DNA of 7,485 nt from an uncultured Clostridia bacterium (GTDB lineage: Bacteria; Bacillota; Clostridia; Christensenellales; Borkfalkiaceae): contig URMI01000046.1 of assembly GCA_900548845.1 (NCBI GenBank), forward strand, positions 1 to 7,485, read 5' to 3'. Of the stretch, positions 1 to 5,638 are shown in pieces. Position 1 is the first letter of the stretch. Every line of letters begins with the position of its first letter. The translations under genes and the position numbers were made by a program. The notes under the pieces are model-generated. The model saw only the letters and a program-made list of their open reading frames with translations, had not been told where the DNA came from and did no database searches.

Positions 1-38
1 CGGCAAAGCCGTCGGGCGCCCCGTTCCGGGTCTTCTTT

Positions 39-707
39 TTAGAAGAACACGCCGCGCGCCTGTTCCTTCACTTCCTGCGAGGCGGTGAAGGGGATGCGGG
101 TCGTATAGCCGCGCTTGGAGGCAACGATCATCTTGGTGGGCCATGCGAAGATATCGCGGTTCCACACATTGACGGTGTCGTTGTAAAGTTCGCGCGCCGC
201 CGTGATCTCCTTCTGAAGATAGGAGTTCTGCTGCATGGCGTCGGCGATCTCCGCGTGCGCTTTGAGGTCGGGGTAGCTCTCGAAGGCAACGTTGATGCTC
301 CTGCCCACCGCGTCGAGCTGCTGCGCCATCTGGTTGCGCGCCCCGTCGTCGGCGGGGGCGCCGCCCGAACGGTACGCCGCGATCTGGGTCATCGTCGTCT
401 TGTCGAGGTCGATGGCCTTATCGAGGAGCCGCGCGCAGTTCTGCAGGATGACGACGCGCTGTTCGAGGTAGTTGTCGATCTGCGAAGCGTCGTGCTGGAT
501 CTTCTGCTGCAGCTGCGAGAGGTAGTTGCCCGCCTTCACTTTCATGAAGAGGAAGACGATGCCGGGGATGATGCCGAGGATCCAGAGAAGGACCTCGAAG
601 ATCACCGAGCCGACGCCCGTCTTGACGGGGATCTGCTTTTCGATGACGTTCACGTCGCGTCCCTGCCCGTTGACGGGGCCGTTGAGTTCGTCGAGTTCGT
701 TTGCCAT
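39..707 (-). CDS. lemA: LemA family membrane protein
   Basis: This 222-residue protein has the LemA layout: a hydrophilic N-terminus (1-30), one hydrophobic segment (about 34-55), then a long alpha-helical region. Family-like motifs are visible: a helix rich in Gln/Asp after the membrane segment, YPDLKA (145-150), and ARELYNDTVNVWNRDI (171-186) followed by FAWPTKMIVA, matching the typical 'aR..YNd.V..yN..i..fP..liA' pattern. LemA proteins are membrane-anchored helical bundles whose biochemical role is poorly known. The start is ATG at 705-707, with AGGAGG at 716-721 eight bases upstream. That site lies inside the last codons of the upstream gene, and that gene's TAA (708-710) directly abuts this ATG, so the two are very likely translated together. 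The stop is TAA at 39-41. The hydrophilic stretch of about 30 residues before the membrane helix is longer than in minimal LemA proteins. Confidence 0.9.
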   Translation of the reverse strand: MANELDELNGPVNGQGRDVNVIEKQIPVKTGVGSVIFEVLLWILGIIPGIVFLFMKVKAGNYLSQLQQKIQHDASQIDNYLEQRVVILQNCARLLDKAIDLDKTTMTQIAAYRSGGAPADDGARNQMAQQLDAVGRSINVAFESYPDLKAHAEIADAMQQNSYLQKEITAARELYNDTVNVWNRDIFAWPTKMIVASKRGYTTRIPFTASQEVKEQARGVFF

Positions 708-2867
708 TTATGTTTCCTCCTGATTTGATTTCTCTATCGCTTCGGCGTCTGCCGTCAAAGCCGTCTCTTCCTGTTCGGGCGCGTCCGTTTCGGGAGCCTC
801 TTCTGCGGGCGCTGCGCTTGTTTCTGCGGGTCCTGCCGCCCCGTCTGCCGCGGCCGCTTCCTCTATGGGTGTTTCGGGTGCAGGTGCGCTCGCATCTTCC
901 GCTTCTTGGGGCTCTTCGTCGGGCGATCCTTCGGCGCGGGCCTTTTGTTCTGCGGCATCGAGCATGTCGGAGGCGGCTTCCACCGCCGCGATGCCCGAAA
1001 GGATCGCCGCTCCCGTCGCTGCCGCTTCCCTGAGCCCGAAGATCGCGGAAAGCTCTCTGTCCGTGCTCTCGCTGAGGCCGCCGTTTGCGACGGGGAACGC
1101 CATGAGGCCGTCCGAGAACGCCGAAGCGCTCTCGCCGAAGCGGCGCACAAATTCCTGAAGCGCGCCGTTCTTGTGGCCTTCGAAGGCTTCGCGGGTGCCG
1201 CCCACGCGCTTTAACGCCATTTCGCTCATGCGCTCGACGGGGATATATTCCACCCACGGCACGGGAACGGCGTGATATCTGCCGTCGCCGCCGTAGACGT
1301 TCACATAGTCGACGCGGTCCACGGCGTCGAAGGAGTGTGCCGTCACCGAAACGCTGTCCGTGTTCCCTTCCCTTCGGACGGGGCGCGCCTTCAAGATGGT
1401 CTCCGTCTTGGCGTCCTGCGGGGCGAACACGGAGGGGGCGAAGCGGTTTGCAAGCACTTCCGCCTCCCCGCCCGTGTAGTTATAGTCGTAAACGTCGCGG
1501 TAGATGAATTCCGCGGGCTTCTGCATGCGGTAGAGGGGCACGGCGAGCACGGGCGCAAGGTCGACGTACATCGACTTGAAATACCCCGCGTTGAAGGAGA
1601 TAAAGGACGCTTTGGATGCCGCAAGATCGTAGCTCTTGTAGCGGGCGGGGTCGGTGTCCGTGAGCCAGTTCTGCGCGTGTTCGGAGCAGATGACGTTGAT
1701 CATGCCCGATTTCACAAAGGAGAAGTCGTCGCCGTAGCCCTTGTCGGAAGTGATCAGGTCGAGCATGTTCTGCTGGGCGAGCGGGGTGAACATGAGGCGG
1801 TATTCCACTTCGTTGTCCCTGTCGAACGCGCCGAAGAGCACTTCGAATTCGGTGTTGGCAAGCTCCGTGAAGCGCTTTCCTTCGCTGATGGCTTCTTCCG
1901 TGCGTTCTTTTAATTCTTTCCCGCCCTTTTTGACCTTCTTTTCGCGCTCTTTTTCGGAAAGGAGCTCGCTGTGCTGCGGGGCGCGCGTGAAGGTGAGGCG
2001 GGGCGCGCCCTCGTTGGCGTAGATAAGGCGCGTCTCAAAGCCGTAGTAGGGCGCGGGCTTTATGACGCTCGCCGTCAGCGTCTGGGAGTGGTGTTGGGTA
2101 TGGACGTGCCCTTCCGAGTCCGTCTCCGTCGTCGTCCAATGGATGGTGAGCGTGCCCGTGTAAGTCTTCGTGCCCATCGTGCGGCGGAAGCGCCGCTCAA
2201 AGAGGAAGGGGCTCCCTTCCGCCGTGCCCGAAAGGAGAAAGACGGTGGAAACGCTCTCGTCCTCGTCGGGCGTATAGCCGTACTTGCGGCAGAGAAGGTC
2301 GAGCCGTCTGACGTCGAGCTGTTCGTCGAGCGTGAGATCGGGCATCGTCTTCAAGATAAGTTCGTGCGTCATGCCCCAGGTGAAGAGGGCGTTGAGGGGC
2401 GCCATTTCGTCGTAAGCCTGCTTTAAGACGGCGTTCGCTTCCTCTACTTCCTTTTTGTGCCGCTCTTCCCGCTCTTTGAGCTTTTTCTTGATGACGGTGC
2501 AAAGCAGCACGATGAGCCCGATGCCGAGAAGGGCGCAAAGGATGCCGAGGAAGAGATACAGCCAATATCCCTCGCCCGAGGCATAGGCAAAGATGAGGAT
2601 GACGGCTGCGAGAAAGGCGATGACGGTGAGGACGATGAGGAAGACTTTGAGCGCCCTGAAGGAGCCCAGCTTCTTGCCCGCCTCTTCCGCTTCCGCCGAT
2701 TCCTTGTTGTACCGCGCGACGGTCGCCTTGTTTTGTTCGGGGTCGACGCCCGAACGCTTCACGAGCGCGTCGAAGTATTCCTCCGCGTTGCGCTCCATGG
2801 CGTCTTTTAAGTGCTTTTCGTAATATTCGAGGGGCTCGAAATCGGCAAGCTGATCCATATCCTCCAC
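708..2867 (-). CDS. Large two-helix membrane protein, DUF3137-like LemA partner
   Basis: This 719-residue protein (counting from GTG 2867) has a charged N-terminus (1-70), two transmembrane helices (about 74-95 and 101-126) joined by a short loop, a Lys/Glu-rich coiled-coil-like stretch (127-155), a beta-rich region (about 205-300), and a segment FEVLFGAFDRDNEVEYRLMFTP (341-362) followed by a short helix. The last pattern resembles 'FEvys.d..earyLltP.fmerl' in DUF3137 proteins, which often sit beside lemA. This is recall by eye, not a search. The region 385-560 is predicted soluble and was not recognised. Residues 645-719 are a low-complexity acidic Ala/Glu/Pro tail. The start is uncertain: GTG 2867 has no clear ribosome site, while ATG 2858 has GGAGG only two bases upstream (2861-2865). 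The function is unknown; a membrane partner of LemA is inferred from context. Confidence 0.85.
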   Translation of the reverse strand: MEDMDQLADFEPLEYYEKHLKDAMERNAEEYFDALVKRSGVDPEQNKATVARYNKESAEAEEAGKKLGSFRALKVFLIVLTVIAFLAAVILIFAYASGEGYWLYLFLGILCALLGIGLIVLLCTVIKKKLKEREERHKKEVEEANAVLKQAYDEMAPLNALFTWGMTHELILKTMPDLTLDEQLDVRRLDLLCRKYGYTPDEDESVSTVFLLSGTAEGSPFLFERRFRRTMGTKTYTGTLTIHWTTTETDSEGHVHTQHHSQTLTASVIKPAPYYGFETRLIYANEGAPRLTFTRAPQHSELLSEKEREKKVKKGGKELKERTEEAISEGKRFTELANTEFEVLFGAFDRDNEVEYRLMFTPLAQQNMLDLITSDKGYGDDFSFVKSGMINVICSEHAQNWLTDTDPARYKSYDLAASKASFISFNAGYFKSMYVDLAPVLAVPLYRMQKPAEFIYRDVYDYNYTGGEAEVLANRFAPSVFAPQDAKTETILKARPVRREGNTDSVSVTAHSFDAVDRVDYVNVYGGDGRYHAVPVPWVEYIPVERMSEMALKRVGGTREAFEGHKNGALQEFVRRFGESASAFSDGLMAFPVANGGLSESTDRELSAIFGLREAAATGAAILSGIAAVEAASDMLDAAEQKARAEGSPDEEPQEAEDASAPAPETPIEEAAAADGAAGPAETSAAPAEEAPETDAPEQEETALTADAEAIEKSNQEET

Positions 2868-2889
2868 CCGCTTAACAAATTCTGCCTCT

Positions 2890-2918
2890 ATTTTACCTTA
2901 TCCGACGGGTTTCGTCAA
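2890..2918 (-). promoter_or_regulatory. Sigma-A type promoter of the lemA-partner operon
   Basis: On the minus strand the -35 box is TTGACG (2913-2918) and the -10 box is TAAAAT (2890-2895), with a 17-base spacer. Both boxes are close to the housekeeping consensus. Transcription should begin near 2883, giving a leader of only about 15-25 bases before either candidate start of the membrane protein gene. This arrangement predicts that both leftward genes share one transcript. Confidence 0.72.
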
Positions 2919-3002
2919 GAGGGGCGGCAAAATTTCCAAATATTTTATGATATGCGGGAAAGGGCGGAAAAAGGAGTTTTTTGGGGAATTTTTGAAAAGG
3001 GC

Positions 3003-3031
3003 TTGCGCCGCGTCCGCGCTTTTGCTATACT
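3003..3031 (+). promoter_or_regulatory. Extended -10 sigma-A promoter of the GH13 gene
   Basis: The -35 box is TTGCGC (3003-3008) and the -10 box is TATACT (3026-3031), separated by exactly 17 bases. A TG at 3023-3024 makes an extended -10 element. Transcription should start near 3038, leaving a leader of about 50 bases. This promoter is divergent from the one at 2890-2918, and no clear operator was seen between them. Confidence 0.75.
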
Positions 3032-3053
3032 GTTGCTGCGATAAAATAAGGAA

Positions 3054-3073
3054 CGGGCGCGAAGCGGCGCCTG
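3054..3073 (+). other. Small leader hairpin next to the GH13 ribosome binding site
   Basis: GGCGC (3056-3060) pairs with GCGCC (3067-3071) across a six-base loop, and can extend by a G-U and a C-G pair to seven base pairs (3054-3073). It ends one base before the AAGGAG ribosome site (3075-3080), which lies six bases before the ATG. It could modestly affect translation or transcript stability, but short GC hairpins are common by chance in this composition. Confidence 0.35.
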
Positions 3074-3086
3074 TAAGGAGAACGTT

Positions 3087-4637
3087 ATGTCACTTCCCGC
3101 ATGGCTGAAAACGGCAGTCTTTTACGAGATCTATCCCCAGAGCTTTTACGATACCAACGGCGATGGCATCGGCGATCTTGAGGGCATCATCCAAAAGCTC
3201 GATTATGTAAAAAGCCTCGGCTGCAACGCGCTTTGGATCAACCCCTGCTTCGAATCTCCCTTCATGGACGCGGGGTATGACGTGAGCGACTACAAGAAGA
3301 TCGCGCCCCGCTACGGTACCAACGAGGATGCAAAGCGGCTCTTTGATGAGGCGCACCGCCGCGGGATGAAGGTGCTTTTCGACCTCGTGCCCGGGCACAC
3401 GTCCGATCGGCACCCCTGGTTCCTCGAATCGAGAAAGCCCGAAAGGAACGAATATTCCGACCGCTATATCTGGACGGGGAACGTCTTCGACTATCCCGAA
3501 CATTATCGCTGGGTGAGCGGCATGCAGGACAGGGACGGCAATTATATGGTCAACTTCTTCAGTTCGCAGCCCGCGCTCAACTACGGTTTCGAACAGAGGA
3601 CGGCGCCCTGGCAGCTTCCGCCCGAAGCGCCCGCCGCTCAGGCGACGCTCGAAGCGATGAAGGACGTCATGCGCTTCTGGATGGACATGGGGTGCGACGG
3701 CTTCCGCGTGGATATGGCGGCATCCCTCGTCAAGAACGACCCCGAGCGCACGGGCATCAAGCGGCTGTGGCGCAATGTGAGGGAGATGTTCGACAAAGAA
3801 TACCCCGAAAACGTGCTGCTTTCGGAGTGGGGCATCCCCGAGCAGTCCATCGACGCGGGCTTCCATCTCGATTTCTATCTGCATTTCGACAGTCTCGGCT
3901 ACAACGCCCTCTTCCGCGAAGGGTATGAGCGGGAAGACGGGCTTTCCTGCTTCTTTTCAAGGGCGGGCGCGGGGGATATCACCGTCTTCACCGAAGAATT
4001 CGCCCGCCGCAGCGCCGCCGCTGCGGGAAGGGGATACATCTGCCTGCCGACGGGCAATCACGATATGGTGCGCCTTGCCTGCCGCCGCACGATGGAAGAG
4101 CGCAAAGTTGCGGAAGCGTTCATCCTCCTTATGCCCACCATCCCCTTCCTCTATTACGGCGATGAGATCGGCCTTCCCTACCGCGAAGGGCTCACATCCA
4201 AGGAGGGCGGCTTCTTCCGCACGGGCTCGCGCACGCCCATGCAGTGGACGGCGGGCAAGAACCGCGGATTTTCCGAAACGGACGGGGAGCTCTATCTGCC
4301 CGTCGACGAGAGCGCGGCGTCCCCCGATGTCGCCGCGCAGGAGAAGGACGAAAATTCCATCCTCAACATGGTCAGAAAGCTCATCGCCCTCAGGAAGGAG
4401 CACGAAGAGCTGCAGACGGGGGAAAACTTCGAAGTGCTGTATGCGCAGAAGGGGCGCTATCCCTTCGTGTTCCGCCGCGGGAGCTTCGTCGTTGCCGTCA
4501 ACCCGTGCGGGAAGGCGGCGGAGGCGCCTTTGAACGGGGAATACGAGGCGGTGTTTTCCGTGAATGCCGCGGCGAAGGCGGAAAACGGCACGGTGCAGGT
4601 GCCGCCCGTTTCGCTGACGCTCTTCAAGGCAAGATAA
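3087..4637 (+). CDS. GH13 family alpha-glucosidase-like enzyme
   Basis: This 516-residue protein is a (beta/alpha)8-barrel alpha-amylase-superfamily enzyme without a signal peptide, so it is probably cytoplasmic and acts on short alpha-glucosides or maltodextrins. An N-terminal DxNxDxIxD calcium-loop motif is at 22-30. The conserved regions are DLVPGHTSD (99-107), GFRVD with nucleophile D209 and R207, LLSEWG with acid/base E247, and GNHD with H325 and D326. GDEIGL (358-363) and RTPMQWT (382-388) are typical of oligo-1,6-glucosidase, alpha-glucosidase and trehalose synthase relatives. A short beta domain (about 430-516) closes the protein. Oddities: Gly103 replaces the usual Asn of region I, QPALN (161-165) replaces QPDLN, and Met210 follows the nucleophile where Val or Ala/Thr is usual. 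The substrate therefore cannot be named. The ATG has AAGGAG six bases upstream. The gene appears monocistronic. Confidence 0.92.
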   Translation: MSLPAWLKTAVFYEIYPQSFYDTNGDGIGDLEGIIQKLDYVKSLGCNALWINPCFESPFMDAGYDVSDYKKIAPRYGTNEDAKRLFDEAHRRGMKVLFDLVPGHTSDRHPWFLESRKPERNEYSDRYIWTGNVFDYPEHYRWVSGMQDRDGNYMVNFFSSQPALNYGFEQRTAPWQLPPEAPAAQATLEAMKDVMRFWMDMGCDGFRVDMAASLVKNDPERTGIKRLWRNVREMFDKEYPENVLLSEWGIPEQSIDAGFHLDFYLHFDSLGYNALFREGYEREDGLSCFFSRAGAGDITVFTEEFARRSAAAAGRGYICLPTGNHDMVRLACRRTMEERKVAEAFILLMPTIPFLYYGDEIGLPYREGLTSKEGGFFRTGSRTPMQWTAGKNRGFSETDGELYLPVDESAASPDVAAQEKDENSILNMVRKLIALRKEHEELQTGENFEVLYAQKGRYPFVFRRGSFVVAVNPCGKAAEAPLNGEYEAVFSVNAAAKAENGTVQVPPVSLTLFKAR

Positions 4638-4655
4638 CGCCGTTCGGCACGGGAA

Positions 4656-4693
4656 GCGCCCGCGGGGCGGCAGGGATGCCGCCCCGCGGGCGC
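4656..4693 (+). terminator. Perfect 16-bp GC hairpin after the GH13 gene
   Basis: GCGCCCGCGGGGCGGC (4656-4671) and its exact reverse complement (4678-4693) flank a six-base loop, 19 bases past the GH13 stop codon. The position and stability fit an intrinsic terminator for the GH13 transcript. The following bases (GCTGTATTTC) contain only a weak T-tract, so release may be inefficient or the hairpin may mainly protect the 3' end. Confidence 0.6.
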
Positions 4694-4721
4694 GCTGTAT
4701 TTCAAAAAAACCGCTTTTGCG

Positions 4722-4752
4722 TGAAAGGTTTGCGGGCGCGAAGTTGTATTAT
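4722..4752 (+). promoter_or_regulatory. Candidate promoter of the sigma-serpin operon, ECF-like
   Basis: TGAAAG (4722-4727) followed after 17 bases by TGTA (4745-4748) resembles the TGAAAC/CGTA promoter pattern known for SigW-type ECF factors, with one mismatch in each box. An overlapping TATTAT (4747-4752) could be a sigma-A -10 box, but no well-spaced -35 box was found for it. Transcription from here would begin near 4755-4759. That would exclude the GTG at 4755 as a start codon and leave a short leader before ATG 4773. Confidence 0.4.
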
Positions 4753-4772
4753 CGGTGAAGAGGGCAAGGAAG

Positions 4773-5258
4773 ATGCAGAACATTTCCGAAGAGACGGTCC
4801 GCTCCGTCATCGGGCGCTACGGCGACATGGTGATGCGGATCGCCTATCAGAATACCCGCGATCGTGCCGAGTCGGAAGACATCGTGCAGGAAGTTTTCCT
4901 CGCGCTCTTTTTGCGCCCTCTTCCCAAGAGCGAGGAACACCTGAAAGCCTGGCTCATCCGCGTCACGATCAACAAGAGCCGAAACGTCCTAAAATCCGCC
5001 CGAAAAAAGGTGCTCCCCCTCGACGAGCGCATCGCTCCGCCCTCTTCATGGGAGCGTCCTTCGGAAGCGGAAGTCTTCGATGCGCTCTTTGCGCTCCCCT
5101 TTGACGAGCGCAACGCCCTCTATCTTTTTTACTATGAAGGATATTCGGCAAAGGAGATCGGGAAGCTGCTCCGCCGTTCGGAGAACGCCGTTTATATCCT
5201 GCTCTCGCGGGCGAGAAAGCGCTTCCGCATCATTTGGGAGGAAGAGGATGAAACCTGA
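4773..5258 (+). CDS. ECF-type RNA polymerase sigma-70 factor
   Basis: The protein is 161 residues from ATG 4773. An in-frame GTG at 4755 would add six residues, but it sits at the likely transcription start. Region 2 is visible near the N-terminus: RYGDMVMRIAYQNTRD followed by SEDIVQEVFLALF (residues 15-46 from this ATG). Region 4 is near the C-terminus: LPFDERNALYLFYYEGY followed by SAKEIGKLLRRSENAVYILLSRARKRFR, a helix-turn-helix that reads the -35 box. The linker contains a Pro/Ser stretch, and there is no extra C-terminal domain. The size and layout fit small ECF sigma factors that direct RNA polymerase to a stress or envelope regulon. A purine-rich site (AGAGGGCAAGGA, 4759-4770) precedes the ATG. 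The gene overlaps the next one by 11 bases, as is common for sigma/anti-sigma pairs. Confidence 0.93.
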   Translation: MQNISEETVRSVIGRYGDMVMRIAYQNTRDRAESEDIVQEVFLALFLRPLPKSEEHLKAWLIRVTINKSRNVLKSARKKVLPLDERIAPPSSWERPSEAEVFDALFALPFDERNALYLFYYEGYSAKEIGKLLRRSENAVYILLSRARKRFRIIWEEEDET

Positions 5259-5625
5259 AGAATACAAAAAAGCCCTCTCGGCGGTCGCGCTCGGCGAAGA
5301 GGAAGAGGAACGCCTTGCGGCGGCGGTCATAAAAAAGCTGGAAAAAAAGCGGCAAAAAAAGCGTATCGTGCGGCGGGTGCTCGTGCCCGTCTTCTCGGCG
5401 GCAGTCCTCTGCGTCGTCGCCGTGCCGCTCGCCATTGCCTGGGCGCCCGCGGGGGCGCCCGCAGGGTCGGAGCCCGATCATTCCGAGCCGCCCTATACCG
5501 AAGAAGATCCGCCTTCCGAAGAAGACCCTTCCGAAACGCCCGAAAAGACGGGAACGTTTTCCTGCGTCTATGAGGCGGGCGGCGTGCGGCTTTGCTTCGA
5601 TACTGATTTCAGTGAGATAAAATAA
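5248..5625 (+). CDS. Small single-pass membrane protein, putative anti-sigma factor
   Basis: This 125-residue protein starts at ATG 5248 inside the sigma gene, with GGAGG (5237-5241) six bases upstream. It has a cytoplasmic-type N-terminus (1-43) with a Glu-rich helix and a strongly basic stretch (29-43). One transmembrane helix follows (about 44-66), then a Pro/Glu/Ser-rich linker (67-101) and a short C-terminal segment with two cysteines (C106 and C116) that could form a disulfide. The positive-inside rule places the N-terminus in the cytoplasm and the tail outside. Its place directly after an ECF sigma gene, overlapping it by 11 bases, and its topology are those of a membrane anti-sigma factor. 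No zinc-binding HxxxCxxC motif is present and no named family was recognised, so the role is inferred. Three in-frame A-AAA-AAG heptamers precede the membrane helix. Confidence 0.75.
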   Translation: MKPEEYKKALSAVALGEEEEERLAAAVIKKLEKKRQKKRIVRRVLVPVFSAAVLCVVAVPLAIAWAPAGAPAGSEPDHSEPPYTEEDPPSEEDPSETPEKTGTFSCVYEAGGVRLCFDTDFSEIK

Positions 5626-5638
5626 GGAGGAAACCGAC

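Noticed and set aside
1..38. Small hairpins (CGGC-AAA-GCCG at 1-11 and CCCG-TTC-CGGG at 20-30) after the lemA stop, considered as a terminator
   Set aside because: The stems are only four base pairs and no T-tract is visible on the minus strand within the window; a fuller terminator may lie beyond the edge.
2811..3044. A 77-codon plus-strand frame in the divergent intergenic region
   Set aside because: It overlaps the start of the leftward gene and both promoters and shows no ribosome site or recognisable domain.
3090..3884. A 264-codon minus-strand frame inside the GH13 gene
   Set aside because: It lies opposite conserved GH13 motifs, with no promoter or ribosome site of its own.
4755..4772. 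GTG at 4755 as the start of the sigma factor gene
   Set aside because: It has no upstream ribosome site, coincides with the likely transcription start, and adds six basic residues outside the conserved domain; ATG 4773 is preferred.
4244..5104. A 286-codon plus-strand frame spanning the GH13 end, the hairpin and the sigma gene
   Set aside because: It overlaps two well-supported genes in another frame, runs through the 16-bp hairpin and has an Arg/Gly-rich composition typical of out-of-frame GC-rich sequence.
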